From Neglectibacter timonensis (GTDB lineage Bacteria > Bacillota > Clostridia > Oscillospirales > Acutalibacteraceae): a DNA stretch of 64,000 bases. The DNA is taken from positions 994,814 to 1,058,813 of the forward strand of contig NZ_LT160640.1 of assembly GCF_900048895.1 (NCBI RefSeq), in the 5' to 3' direction. The notes below the pieces were generated by a model. It made no database searches and was not told where the DNA came from. It saw nothing but the letters and a program-made list of their open reading frames with translations. Of this stretch, positions 54,661 to 63,844 are shown one piece after another. Each line of letters opens with the position of its first letter. The stretch's first letter is position 1. The position numbers were made by a program, and so were the translations under genes.

Positions 54661-55326
54661 TTAGCATACGTCCTTGACCTGCCGTCCGGCTCTGCCGGAC
54701 GGTGTCTTTCGGCGGTTTGCAGCCTCTGGCAGCATACCGCCTTTATCCTGCTCCGAAATCGGAGGGGCCTTTTGTCCCTTCTCCCACGATGTGTTTTGCC
54801 TTTCTCCCCCTTTAAGGGGCTGGGGGAAAGCCGGGTTTGCCCGGCTCCTGCGGACGGTGTATAGCCGGACGCTATGCTTGCCCTGCCCAGAGACAGGAAT
54901 TCCTCCTGCTTTCTGCGGGGTGTTCTGTGGTTCTGGCAGTTTTCGGAAACTTCCCCAGATTTGCCCCAAAAAGGCGGCTTTCCCTGTGGGTGGTGTCCCC
55001 CGTTCCTTATTTCCACCGGAAACCCGCTCAAAAAGGCTCGGAGGCCCCCTCTCGTTCGCATCTGCCCGCACCCTTGCTCTGGATAGCTGCGCTTCGTTCC
55101 AAAAGTCCACCGCTTCCTGGATAGGACGGATCGTGTAGAGTAAGCTGCCATTCCGCTTTTGGCCATCCTTTGTGCAAATGGACGTTGGCTCTGTGGTAAT
55201 GAGTTTCTTTGCTTCGAGCCCCCGGACATGTTTGCTCACTATGTTCTTGCTCATTCCTACCGTCTTACCAATGGTGGAATAGCTGGGATAGCATTGAATT
55301 ACTGAAAGATGAGGCTTCTGCTCCAC
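54661..55326 (-). pseudogene. Helix-turn-helix replication/plasmid-type protein, 5'-truncated
   Basis: Up to 221 codons with a GTG at the 5' edge and a stop in frame about 24 codons upstream. The first 80 residues match the helix-turn-helix protein common on clostridial conjugative elements (CYPSYSTIGKTVGMSKNIVSKHVRGLEAKKLI, split here as CYPSYSTIGKTVG and MSKNIVSKHVRGL). Its usual N-terminal part is missing. The remainder is GC-rich, full of hairpins (for example 54682-54702) and not recognisable, so it may be out of frame. Likely a relic of the element's regulation or replication module. Confidence 0.5.
54682..54702. repeat. GC-rich hairpin
   Basis: CCGTCCGGC and its exact complement around a TCT loop. 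Two further hairpins (CCCCTT/AAGGGG near 54810, AGCCGGG/CCCGGCT near 54830) follow. No T-run, so not clearly a terminator. Confidence 0.5.
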
Positions 55327-55337
55327 TTGGATCAGAA

Positions 55338-55460
55338 GCCTCTCATATCACTATCAATACGGTTTCCGCTATATCTCCCAAGCTCTTGCGGAGATCGGTT
55401 ATTTTGTCGAGTTGCGTATCCCAAAACGCTACCGCTTTCTCGGCAATTTGACCTATATCG
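55338..55460 (-). pseudogene. Protein C-terminal fragment between the HTH relic and hsdR
   Basis: About 41 codons open on the minus strand, overlapping the last bases of hsdR in another frame. They encode an amphipathic helix (IAEKAVAFWDTQLDKITDLR) that looks like a genuine protein end. There is no start codon and a TAA lies just upstream. Probably a scar from insertion or deletion. Confidence 0.3.
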
Positions 55461-58400
55461 TACCGCCTACACCTTTAAATTTATCTACAAAGGCAGCCAT
55501 TTTGTGGTAAACGGTTTGCTTTTTTGTTAAATATCTAGGGTTTAATGGACTCATTTTAGGAAGCACTTCATTCAATTCTGTTCCGTTTTCACTGGCATAT
55601 CCCTTTTTCAAAGAAGTAAGGATGTAACGCCTTGCAGCATCTTGGTTAAGCTCCTCGGTATGAATTAACTCCTTGGCCTCTCTTTTTTGTTCCGCTTGAG
55701 CAAACGAGAAAAAAGAATCAATAATGCTCGCTCTGTCTTCAATTTTGTCCAAGTCTGTTTGATTAATAAAATCGATTACCAAGCTTTCCTTTGCGCGATT
55801 ACCCAAACTGGAGCGAATCAAGCGTCGCACATCTTCAACCAAGGTTTCTTTGTTTTGTAGTTTTTTGTTTTTCTCAAATATGAGTTCAAGAATATAATCG
55901 AGATTAATCTCCTGTGATTTTAAGAGGTCTACCTCAAAAATAACATCATCCCAATCAACCGAAGACGCTCCCTTTTCCTTGTCAGCCCCTTCTCTGCGGA
56001 GCCAGTCGCGAATATCGTTATAGGCAGAGCGATAATCCTGAATGATTCTTTCTTCTGGCACAGTTATTTCTTGCATAGCCGCAATGTCCTCATCGTCTAC
56101 ATTACGCGCAGATTTGAACTCTTCAACGGCTTGAGGGTCTTGTAAATCAACCGATTGTAATGCCTTTAAGCTCACAAACTCATCGTAGTTTTGCAGTATA
56201 TTCTCAACCCGCAAATATTCACCAAACAGCTTGGAAAAGTCCTTTTTATCCTTTTCGGTTACAATGCTGTCGATAATCGGAAAGCGTTCGTTCAGTTCCT
56301 TTACCAGTTCTACATATCCACGACAAGCCTCGCCGGTAGCAATGTTGGTAAAGCCTTGCATATATTCTTTATAGCTTTTTTCAAGCACAATATTTTTTGT
56401 ATGGTCATCGCCAAAACATTTAATAGCATCAATGGTAGCCTGTTCCAAATCTCTAAAGGTGACGATGTTTCCAAAGGTTTTTGTTGAGTCATAGATACGG
56501 TTGGTTCTTGAAAATGCTTGTATCAAACCGTGATAGCGGAGGTTTTTATCAACAAATAGTGTATTTAAAGTTGGTGCATTAAAGCCTGTCAAAAACATTC
56601 CGACCACAATCAAAAGATCAATTTCCTGTTTCCTTACCCGGTTTGCAAGGTCACGATAATAGTTTTGAAATTCCTTGCTTTCTACGCCAAAATTCGTTTT
56701 AAACATAGCATTATATTGTTTGATAGCATAGGTTAAAAACTCTTTTGCGCTGCTATCCATGGCTGTGGGCTCAAATGTTTCATCCACAATTTCGCCAATG
56801 GCATTTTGCTCCTCGTTGGGGGCATAGGAAAAAATTGTTGCAATTTTTAATTGTTTTTCGCTTTCCGCTTGCAAGCGGTTTAACGTTTCATAGTAGAGCT
56901 TTGCCGCATCTACACTGCTCACAGCAAACATGGCATTAAATCCTCTTGCCCCGGCATGAGAGCGGTGTGTCTTTACCCAGAAATTATTAAGAATATACCG
57001 GGAAATCTCTTTGATTCTTTCGGGGTGAAGCAGCCCCTCCTTCGTTTCGGCGGCGGTCAGCTTTTTCTCATCCTGCTCCATTTCGATCGACTTAAACATA
57101 GGGCGAACATCGTTATAATCCACCTTGAATTTAAGCACTTTTTCATCCCTGATGGCATCGGTGATAACATAGGAGTGCAGTTGACGCCCAAACACAGAAG
57201 CCGTGGTTTCAGCGCCGAGTGCATTTTCGGGAAAAATAGGTGTGCCGGTAAATCCAAACTGATAATACTGTTTAAACTTCTTATGAATGTTTTTTTGTGC
57301 TTGGCCAAATTGTGAACGATGCGCCTCGTCAAAGATGAAAACGACTTGCTGATTGTAGACAGGTAAATCCGCTTCGCTTTTCATCAAATTATTTAACTTT
57401 TGAATGGTTGTTACAATGATTTTATTGTCATCTTTTTCGATATTGCGTTTTAGCCCAGCGGTGTTCTCAGAGCCGTTGACGCTATCGGGAGAAAACCGCT
57501 GATACTCTTTCATTGTCTGATAGTCCAAGTCTTTTCTGTCCACCACAAAAAACACTTTGTCTATAAAATCCAGTTCCGTGGCGAGCCGTGCGGCTTTAAA
57601 GCTGGTTAGCGTTTTACCGCTGCCTGTGGTATGCCAGATGTACCCGCCGCCTTCATTGGTTCCCCATTTTCCAGCATGGTAGGCGCTTTTTATCTTCCAC
57701 AAAATTCTTTCCGTTGCAGCAATTTGATACGGACGCATGATGAGCAGATTGTCGCTGCTGTCAAAGACAGAATATAGCAGGAGTACGCTCAGCAAGGTGT
57801 TTTTTTGAAAGAATGTTGCGGTAAAATCCTTTAAATCTTTAATCAGAGCATTGTCAAACTTTGCCCAATTCATGGTAAAATCAAAACTGTTTTTATCTCG
57901 TTTTGTGGTGTTGGCAAAATAGCGGCTATCGGTTCCGTTGGAGATTACAAAAAGTTGCAGATACTTAAACAGAGAATTTTCCGCATTGAAACTCTCCTTG
58001 CTATATCTATTGACTTGGTTAAACGCTTCCTTGATAGAGACCCCACGCTTTTTTAGCTCCACTTGAACCAAAGGAAGCCCATTTACCAAAATAGTAACAT
58101 CATAGCGGTTGGCATGGGTTCCGGTTTGTTCAAATTGCGAAATGACTTGCAGTTTGTTTTTGACTATATCCTTTTTGTCCACCAGATAAATGTTTTGAAT
58201 ATGTCCATCGTCAAAAACAAAGTCGTAGATATAATCGTTATGAATTTTACGTGTTTTGTCGATGTGGCTGTCACTTGGTTTATCTAAATACTCCTCGCAA
58301 AAGCGTTTCCACTCGTCATCTGAAAACTCCATCTTGTTTAACAATTGAAGCTGAACCCGGACATTTTCAAACATCGCCTTTGGGGTAGTGAGTTTTGGGA

Positions 58401-58551
58401 GATATTCATAACCTTGGTTCACCAAATCGGCAATTAACTCACGCTCTAAATCTGCTTCGGTTTGATAACTGGTGCCCTGCTGTTCAATTTTTGTATAGTT
58501 ATCTAAAACGATAAAGCGATTCGATTCAGCAATTGTTTTACAATCTGTCAT
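55453..58551 (-). CDS. hsdR: Type I restriction enzyme, HsdR endonuclease/translocase subunit
   Basis: A 1032-residue HsdR of the EcoR124I (type IC) kind. The PD-(D/E)xK nuclease core is near residue 164 ([19 protein letters not shown]). The helicase motor has Walker [11 protein letters not shown] near residue 310, DEAH-type [11 protein letters not shown] near 407, and motif [11 protein letters not shown]. The helical C-terminal domain contacts HsdM/HsdS in such complexes. It is full length. The start overlaps the stop of the anticodon nuclease gene (ATGA). No hsdM gene is present in this window, so restriction could only occur if a methyltransferase is supplied from elsewhere. Confidence 0.95.
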   Translation of the reverse strand: MTDCKTIAESNRFIVLDNYTKIEQQGTSYQTEADLERELIADLVNQGYEYLPKLTTPKAMFENVRVQLQLLNKMEFSDDEWKRFCEEYLDKPSDSHIDKTRKIHNDYIYDFVFDDGHIQNIYLVDKKDIVKNKLQVISQFEQTGTHANRYDVTILVNGLPLVQVELKKRGVSIKEAFNQVNRYSKESFNAENSLFKYLQLFVISNGTDSRYFANTTKRDKNSFDFTMNWAKFDNALIKDLKDFTATFFQKNTLLSVLLLYSVFDSSDNLLIMRPYQIAATERILWKIKSAYHAGKWGTNEGGGYIWHTTGSGKTLTSFKAARLATELDFIDKVFFVVDRKDLDYQTMKEYQRFSPDSVNGSENTAGLKRNIEKDDNKIIVTTIQKLNNLMKSEADLPVYNQQVVFIFDEAHRSQFGQAQKNIHKKFKQYYQFGFTGTPIFPENALGAETTASVFGRQLHSYVITDAIRDEKVLKFKVDYNDVRPMFKSIEMEQDEKKLTAAETKEGLLHPERIKEISRYILNNFWVKTHRSHAGARGFNAMFAVSSVDAAKLYYETLNRLQAESEKQLKIATIFSYAPNEEQNAIGEIVDETFEPTAMDSSAKEFLTYAIKQYNAMFKTNFGVESKEFQNYYRDLANRVRKQEIDLLIVVGMFLTGFNAPTLNTLFVDKNLRYHGLIQAFSRTNRIYDSTKTFGNIVTFRDLEQATIDAIKCFGDDHTKNIVLEKSYKEYMQGFTNIATGEACRGYVELVKELNERFPIIDSIVTEKDKKDFSKLFGEYLRVENILQNYDEFVSLKALQSVDLQDPQAVEEFKSARNVDDEDIAAMQEITVPEERIIQDYRSAYNDIRDWLRREGADKEKGASSVDWDDVIFEVDLLKSQEINLDYILELIFEKNKKLQNKETLVEDVRRLIRSSLGNRAKESLVIDFINQTDLDKIEDRASIIDSFFSFAQAEQKREAKELIHTEELNQDAARRYILTSLKKGYASENGTELNEVLPKMSPLNPRYLTKKQTVYHKMAAFVDKFKGVGGTI

Positions 58552-59747
58552 ATATCTCTCTCCCAGTTATTGAACCTGTGGTTTTTCTTGATTTCCTTCA
58601 GTAAGTACGCCAGAACTCTTTTGTCATTTTCCGTTAACTCGACAATCTCTTCCGCTGAATGTTTTGAATGGCTGGAAATATTAATAATCCTACTCTCATA
58701 GGGATTGGCCCTGCCATCCTCCATTTTAGGCAAAAGCTCTGCCCAGTTTTTATAACCTAAAAACGTTGAAGTTTTTTCTAAAAGGTTCCTAAGGAAGTTG
58801 AAATGATATTTTTGTATTTGACTTGTCTGAATGGCCTTTTCAATTTCAGCTTTTAAGAATAGATGGTAGGAAAACGGAGCATCGTTATTTTGAACCGATA
58901 AGTTATATTGGCCATCTTCCTCTTTTTTTAGAAAGTATTTTTTAAATGTCGCTTTTTTGAACTCGTTAAAAAGCACGTTATAAAAGAGAGGGTTATGGGT
59001 GGTAATAATAAACCTGAGTTCGGATTTGCTTTCTTTGATCAGCTGAGCCAGATTTACCGCCAATTCAATCAAGTGATTATCATCTAATGAGCTTACAGGG
59101 TCATCTATAAATACATATTCTAAACAGTCAAACTGATGCGTTTCTCTATCATTTGCATCTGGAACATTTAAAACATCAACGACCTGCTCAAGCAGCGAAT
59201 AAAAAACACTCCAAACAAAACAGCTCTCTTCTCCTTTGGAAATTTTGATGTGATCGGAACGCTCGTCATTACCACGTTCATAAGAAAAGGTTACTTCCGT
59301 AAAAGCTGGTATCGTCTTTTCTGTCCCATTGTCCTGAATGGTGTACGGCGCATTAAAATGCGGCGTCAATTTTTCATCGGTGTAATGTTGAAAGTTTTCA
59401 ATGATACGGCCATCTTGCCCTTGGTCTTCAAAGACCCAATGCGTAAAAACATTTGGCTGTATTTTAAGCTTAGGAGCAAGGTCATTTACTAAATCATTGT
59501 CCCAATAGAACAAATCTTCCGTAAAAGCATTATAATAGATTATTTTCTTGCTCTCGAATCCAGCTTCATCAGCATCGGATTTAGGGACAACCAGTTCTTT
59601 AAATTCCCTGGAAAGCCTTGTCTTGCCTGTTCCATTAAAGGCATAAATTAGTTGTACTTTTACATCGGATGTGCTTTCAGCTTTGGCTTTTATTATGTGC
59701 TTTGCGTTTTTTAATTCCTGCGCAATTTCATTTAAACTTTTCCCCAT
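58548..59747 (-). CDS. prrC: PrrC-type tRNA anticodon nuclease guarded by type I restriction
   Basis: A 399-residue protein that aligns, from memory of E. coli PrrC, over its whole length. The N-terminal ABC-like ATPase has Walker A at residues 37-43 (FNGTGKT), [15 protein letters not shown], signature ISKGEES (169-175), Walker B/D-loop [13 protein letters not shown] and H-loop histidine 251. The C-terminal nuclease domain keeps the triad R320 and E324 (FLRNLLEKT) plus H360 ([10 protein letters not shown]), matching R320/E324/H356 of PrrC. PrrC cuts tRNA-Lys in the anticodon loop when a phage inhibits the restriction enzyme; here the tRNA target is inferred. It lies between hsdS and hsdR, as in the E. 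coli prr locus. Confidence 0.88.
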   Translation of the reverse strand: MGKSLNEIAQELKNAKHIIKAKAESTSDVKVQLIYAFNGTGKTRLSREFKELVVPKSDADEAGFESKKIIYYNAFTEDLFYWDNDLVNDLAPKLKIQPNVFTHWVFEDQGQDGRIIENFQHYTDEKLTPHFNAPYTIQDNGTEKTIPAFTEVTFSYERGNDERSDHIKISKGEESCFVWSVFYSLLEQVVDVLNVPDANDRETHQFDCLEYVFIDDPVSSLDDNHLIELAVNLAQLIKESKSELRFIITTHNPLFYNVLFNEFKKATFKKYFLKKEEDGQYNLSVQNNDAPFSYHLFLKAEIEKAIQTSQIQKYHFNFLRNLLEKTSTFLGYKNWAELLPKMEDGRANPYESRIINISSHSKHSAEEIVELTENDKRVLAYLLKEIKKNHRFNNWERDI

Positions 59748-59748
59748 A

Positions 59749-60573
59749 CTATACCTCTATTTCAGCTTTTGGAAAGGTAAGCAGCTTATCACGGTAGTAT
59801 TCATATTGTTGCTGTCTTGCCTTGATCTCAGCAGGCAGACCGCTTGAAATGTCGTTGCAAAGCGTATCAAAACGGTCGAGGATGTCCACGATGCGTTGTT
59901 GTTCGGAGAGAGATTTATCGATATCGTTAGGGTACGGAATTGGAATATCGGTTTTCTTTAAATTTTTATTATACAGCCTCTCTATCGTTCCGCCCTCAGC
60001 AATATACCACTTTGCTATTTTGTAAAAGTGAAACAAATACTTGTTTAATACACGGGCTTCATTATTTTCAATCCAAACAATATTACTGTCCTGAAAATAG
60101 GCATCTTGCCCATCAAAAACAACAGCCTTCCCAATGGTTCCGCTTGCTGAAATCAGGATTTCTCCAACTTTAGGATAATTATATTTTGATTTATATTCAT
60201 TGAAAAGTTCACGAGAAATATAAGCATTTGCTTTTTTGCCAAATGTACCTATCTTGTAGAACGGAATGTCGCCTTTATCGAGAGTTTGTTCTTTCAAAAT
60301 TCGATTGCACATACGTACTTCACCAATATCTCCCAGTTTTATCCATTCAAATCTATCGTCATCGAACGCAAACAGTCTATCCCTATAATACTCATACTGC
60401 TTTTTTCTCGCTGTAAGCTCTGCTGTAAGCTCCGCTGTAAGCTCCGTGAAATTGTCCAGAATGCGGACAATTTCCTTTTGCACAGGGAGCGGGGGGAGGG
60501 GGATTAAAAAAGTAGAATACTTTGCAATCCACTGTCTAGAGTGATCGACTGGCTCATATTTAATACTTTTCAT
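59749..60573 (-). pseudogene. hsdS: Type I restriction specificity subunit HsdS, 5' part missing
   Basis: 274 codons remain. They begin at the tail of the first target-recognition domain (HSRQWIAKYSTFLIPLPPLP), pass through the central conserved helix (residues 31-68) with the TAEL repeat, keep a second recognition domain (about 75-220) and end in the C-terminal helix with QYEYYRDKLLTFP. A normal HsdS has about 400 residues, so roughly 130 N-terminal residues are lost. No ribosome site precedes the first ATG. The gene therefore probably lacks function, unless a half-subunit dimerises as shown for some truncated HsdS proteins. Confidence 0.85.
60409..60444. repeat. Three tandem 12-base units encoding TAEL repeats in hsdS
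   Basis: Units at 60409-60420, 60421-60432 and 60433-60444 differ by one base (C/T-GCTGTAAGCTC). On the coding strand they give repeated T-A-E-L in the central spacer helix of HsdS. In EcoR124I and its 7-bp-spacer relative, a change in TAEL copy number alters recognition-site spacing. Confidence 0.8.
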
Positions 60574-60714
60574 AAAAGATTAACAGGCACTCGCCGTATC
60601 TCTCCATAACTCTCCCTAAGTGATACCCGTATTACCTTTTTGGGATTTCTACTTTCCCTAACTCGGCCTATCACTCCACAGCACTCCGTAAGTTTAGTAT
60701 TACGATAGTATAAA

Positions 60715-60752
60715 GAAAAGCCTTAACCATTCATTCGTGGTCAAGGCTTTCG
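60715..60752 (-). terminator. Terminator of the 174-residue membrane protein gene
   Basis: AAAGCCTTGACCA pairs with TGGTTAAGGCTTT (one mismatch) around an 8-base loop, then TTCTTTAT on the minus strand. Confidence 0.75.
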
Positions 60753-60755
60753 TTT

Positions 60756-61280
60756 TTACTGTATTTCTTCTATTTCACCAGTATCTTTGTTTACATGGTA
60801 TTCTTTAAGAAGCATACCGCTGAAAAGCAATTTTGCATCATGTTCTTCTTTGTCAACATATTCATACACAGATACATCTAATAGATTTCCCATAACAGAG
60901 ATTTTTGTCGTTGTCTTGTAATTGAAGTTGACTATTGCATGGATTTCATCATCACTCTTGAAATATTCTTTGTAGTAATCCAATGCGTAGTCTTGCATTT
61001 CGATATTTTCTGCGATTGTAGCAATTCTCCAATTCCCAGTAACATCATTAGGAACATTGGTAACTACAAAGGAAATATCGTCTTTGGCTGTGCTTTCGTC
61101 CTGTGTTTTATCTGACTGTTGTTCAGTTGAATTGATTGCGTCTTTTGCTCCGTCCTCAACGCCGTCCTTTGCTCCTGTGTTTCCAAAGATAGCGGCCAGA
61201 ATAACAACAATTATTACCCAAAACCACCACTTCTTGAAAATAGGTTTCTTGCCATTGCTTTTGGTTGCTTTATCTTTCAT
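60756..61280 (-). CDS. Single-pass membrane protein of unknown function
   Basis: A 174-residue protein: a lysine-rich cytoplasmic start, one membrane helix at about residues 18-35 (WWFWVIIVVILAAIFG), an Asp/Ser/Thr linker, and an extracellular domain from residue 70 with a YKEYFKSDDEIHAIVNFNYK segment. No family recognised, although similar small proteins with a KPIFKKWWFW-type anchor are common on Firmicute mobile elements. GGAGG precedes the ATG and a TATAAT lies at 61314-61319 (complement). It belongs to the mobile region and is transcribed alone. Confidence 0.7.
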   Translation of the reverse strand: MKDKATKSNGKKPIFKKWWFWVIIVVILAAIFGNTGAKDGVEDGAKDAINSTEQQSDKTQDESTAKDDISFVVTNVPNDVTGNWRIATIAENIEMQDYALDYYKEYFKSDDEIHAIVNFNYKTTTKISVMGNLLDVSVYEYVDKEEHDAKLLFSGMLLKEYHVNKDTGEIEEIQ

Positions 61281-61428
61281 AATGCCATACCTCCAAGTTT
61301 GATTGATATTAGCATTATAGCAGAGTGTAACACAAAAGTACAGTATAAAATCAACTCACTATTGTGTCATAGTTTCGAGGTACTTGTCAATACTATAATG
61401 TAATCAAAACCAATGGAGGATTTGCATT

Positions 61429-61608
61429 ATGGAGAAATTTATCGTGACACCTAAAGAAGATAAATCTGTCACAATGACGATACGCATAGATAGAGCCTTG
61501 CAAGAGGAATATAACGATTTAGCAGCGAAAACAAATCGTTCCCGTAATGAACTTATCAGCATGGCTTTACAATATGCTTTAGACCACATGGAATTGAAAG
61601 ATGAATGA
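61429..61608 (+). CDS. Small ribbon-helix-helix (Arc/CopG-like) DNA-binding protein
   Basis: A 59-residue protein with the pattern SVTMTIRIDRALQEEYNDLA for the strand and first helix and NRSRNELISMALQYAL for the turn and second helix. This is the arrangement of Arc/CopG/ParD-type repressors. GGAGGA lies 8 bases before the ATG and TATAAT is at 61394-61399. It is the only plus-strand gene of the right-hand element and converges on the integrase gene. It could repress the element or serve as an antitoxin; no toxin-like partner adjoins it. Confidence 0.8.
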   Translation: MEKFIVTPKEDKSVTMTIRIDRALQEEYNDLAAKTNRSRNELISMALQYALDHMELKDE

Positions 61609-61654
61609 TGACTAAATGAGAGCCTTTGGATTTTGTCCTCTGACTCTCAATTAT

Positions 61655-62968
61655 TTATGCGTTCAATCGCAAGAACTCATTTACCTTTGTTGCAACTTCC
61701 TCTTGCTGTTCCTCAAAGCTGTGAGCGTAGATATTCATTGTGGTTGAACAGGTTGAATGTCCTAATGTCTTTGATATTTCAATGATGTTGATTTCCAGAT
61801 AATTCAGCAGAGTAGCACATGAATGTCTCAACCCATGAAGCGGAATAATCGGTAATTCCTCTAATCCCTCGGCCTTTGCTTTATCTGGATTATTCTGCAC
61901 CCATTCATTATAGCGGTGTAAGTGCTTCGTGAAATACTGATAAGGTGTTGTATGCCCCATAAGTTTTCCATCTGCTTGAATGAACAGATTACCACCATTG
62001 CTCAAATCGCCTTGCCATGCAGTACCATGACTAAAGCGTGTTTGCATGTACTCTGAACGATACCGCCATAGAAGCGGGATTACATCATCTGGGATAGATA
62101 CCTTTCTGACAGATTTCTTTGTCTTAGGCTCTTTATAATCAAATCCGTTTTCCGTCATACCCACCGATTTTGAAATAGAGATTTTCTTTTCCTTAAAGTC
62201 AATGTCATTCCAGTGCAAAGCAAGTGTTTCGCCTTTTCTGAATCCACAGAACAATGAGAGGGTAAAGAACACTTTGTATTGTGTAGGCACAGTATAGGAT
62301 TCTGTGTACTCATTCACATAGTATGGTTTACCTGTATCATCAATACGCTGATGGCCTTTGTAGGTTACCTCGTATGACATATCCAGAGATTTCATAAACA
62401 TCAATGCTTGCTTTGGAGTAAAGAACTTTAAGCCCTCGTCCTCGTCTTTTCTCTTTGGTTTTTGTGCGTCTTGGCAAGGATTGTTCTCAATCATGCTGTA
62501 ACGCTTGGCTGTCTTAAAAATCAGATTCAACACATTAGCAAATCTCTTTATTGTACCTGCGGAATAATCGTCAACCAGAGTTCTATAAAAGGCTTCAATG
62601 TGTGGTGTTTTGATATGAGCAATCTTGTCTCCCTTAAAGTAGGGAATGATTCTGCTTTCCAAAATCTGTTTATATCCTGCATAGGTACCATAAGCAATGT
62701 TATCTTTAACACTCTCAAGCCATTTGTATGCAAAATCTTCAAATGACATTTTTTCTGCGTTGTAGTCGTAGCCATATTTCAGTTTATCTTCCATATCCAT
62801 GGCATACTTCTTCGCTTCTCGTTCTTGTTGTTTGGGTGTTGCTGACTGATTGACTGAATATGTAAGATTCTTAACCAGTTTGTTTCCCTTTTTATCGTAT
62901 CCTTGACAGATAACTATGCGATAAACAACTCTACCGCTTTTGTACTCAACTCTTTTAACAGATGCCAT
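61655..62968 (-). CDS. Tyrosine-type site-specific integrase (second module)
   Basis: A 437-residue Tn916/ICE-like integrase. The arm-binding N-terminus includes YRIVICQGYDKKGNK, and a core-binding domain follows at about 75-165. The catalytic residues are R244 (CGFRKGE), H378 and R381 (LHGLRHSCATLL), H404 and Y414 (MNIYAHSF). AAGGG precedes the ATG at 62968, two bases after the serine recombinase stop, so it is translated from the same transcript. Distinct in sequence and composition from the integrase beside the tRNA. Confidence 0.95.
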   Translation of the reverse strand: MASVKRVEYKSGRVVYRIVICQGYDKKGNKLVKNLTYSVNQSATPKQQEREAKKYAMDMEDKLKYGYDYNAEKMSFEDFAYKWLESVKDNIAYGTYAGYKQILESRIIPYFKGDKIAHIKTPHIEAFYRTLVDDYSAGTIKRFANVLNLIFKTAKRYSMIENNPCQDAQKPKRKDEDEGLKFFTPKQALMFMKSLDMSYEVTYKGHQRIDDTGKPYYVNEYTESYTVPTQYKVFFTLSLFCGFRKGETLALHWNDIDFKEKKISISKSVGMTENGFDYKEPKTKKSVRKVSIPDDVIPLLWRYRSEYMQTRFSHGTAWQGDLSNGGNLFIQADGKLMGHTTPYQYFTKHLHRYNEWVQNNPDKAKAEGLEELPIIPLHGLRHSCATLLNYLEINIIEISKTLGHSTCSTTMNIYAHSFEEQQEEVATKVNEFLRLNA

Positions 62969-62970
62969 TC

Positions 62971-63612
62971 TTAACACCCTTTCTCAATTTGATTTTTGTA
63001 ACGATAGAAGGTCGGCTTCGTCATACCTAATTCTTTCATCAGTTCAAATGGTTTCTTTTCCCCTTGCTGTACTAAGCGGTAGTGGGTAGCAAATTCTTCA
63101 AGGTTCATAACTCTTGGTCTGCCATAATCGTCCCATTCTCCACGAGCCTTTTTCTGTTCAATGCCTTCTCGTTGCCTTTTCTCTTTTTTCTCAATTTCAG
63201 CCTGTGCCATGCTTGCATACAACTCAATCATCATATTATTGATAGTCTCTAACATCATACGAGCCATTGAGTTTTCCATAGCTGACAGGTCAATCAATGT
63301 TGTGGGTAATTCTAACACCATAACACGAATACCGTTGTCCTTAAAGAATCGTAATTCCTTTAGTGTGGCTTCCTTGTTTCGTCCTAATCGGTCAAGCTCT
63401 GTGACGATCAGCACATCACCACTTTCAAGGATTTCATCTTTCAGCATTGTGTAGCGTGGTCGGTTGAAGTTCTTTCCTGTCTGTTGGTCTGTGTAGACCT
63501 TGCCCTTATACAGAGAAATTGCATTATCAGCACAATACTTGGTGAGTTCTGCAATTCCTCTGTCTAAGTGCTGGTCCTTTGTGCTTGTCCTGTGATAAGC
63601 TACATATTTCAT
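62971..63612 (-). CDS. Serine recombinase, resolvase/invertase type
   Basis: A 213-residue recombinase. The nucleophilic serine is residue 10 in AYHRTSTKDQH. VTELDRLGRNKEA and the long E-helix (MLETINNMMIELYASMAQAEIEKKEKRQREG) follow, and the C-terminal helix-turn-helix is ELMKELGMTKPTFYRYKNQI. This is the short resolvase/invertase form, not a large serine integrase. It could resolve element dimers or invert a segment. It sits between a cysteine-rich small gene (4-base overlap) and the integrase gene. Confidence 0.94.
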   Translation of the reverse strand: MKYVAYHRTSTKDQHLDRGIAELTKYCADNAISLYKGKVYTDQQTGKNFNRPRYTMLKDEILESGDVLIVTELDRLGRNKEATLKELRFFKDNGIRVMVLELPTTLIDLSAMENSMARMMLETINNMMIELYASMAQAEIEKKEKRQREGIEQKKARGEWDDYGRPRVMNLEEFATHYRLVQQGEKKPFELMKELGMTKPTFYRYKNQIEKGC

Positions 63613-63809
63613 TCAGACACCCCCTTATCGTATAAATCACAGTTTCCACCATCAATAACGGTAGAGGGCTTTTCTTCGTACATCTCACATTTAGAAACAT
63701 TGCATGGCATATTCGTATCGTCATATTTGTATAGGCAATCCGTACACACCAAATCAGCGTTTCTGATAAGCTCAAACTTTAGCTTGTCATTCTTAAACTT
63801 ATCGTTCAT
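63609..63809 (-). CDS. Cysteine-rich small protein
   Basis: A 66-residue protein with cysteines in CTDCLYKYDDTNMPCNVSKC and a fifth near the end (GNCDLYD). The first four suggest a small zinc-binding fold. No family recognised. GAGGTG precedes the ATG, and its stop overlaps the recombinase start, so it is the first gene of the recombinase-integrase operon. A recombination-directionality or regulatory role is possible but unproven. Confidence 0.65.
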   Translation of the reverse strand: MNDKFKNDKLKFELIRNADLVCTDCLYKYDDTNMPCNVSKCEMYEEKPSTVIDGGNCDLYDKGVSE

Positions 63810-63830
63810 CTGAACACCTCATTTCTTTAT

Positions 63831-63844
63831 CGAACATCTGTTCG
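63831..63844. promoter_or_regulatory. LexA (SOS) box upstream of the recombinase operon
   Basis: CGAACATCTGTTCG differs by one base from the Gram-positive LexA/DinR consensus CGAACATATGTTCG. It sits 22 bases before the start codon of the 66-residue gene, just downstream of an extended -10-like TGATATGAT on the minus strand, so LexA would block transcription there. Confidence 0.7.

Noticed and set aside
60409-60444. Short tandem repeats considered as CRISPR
   Set aside because: Contiguous 12-base units inside a coding helix, with no spacers.
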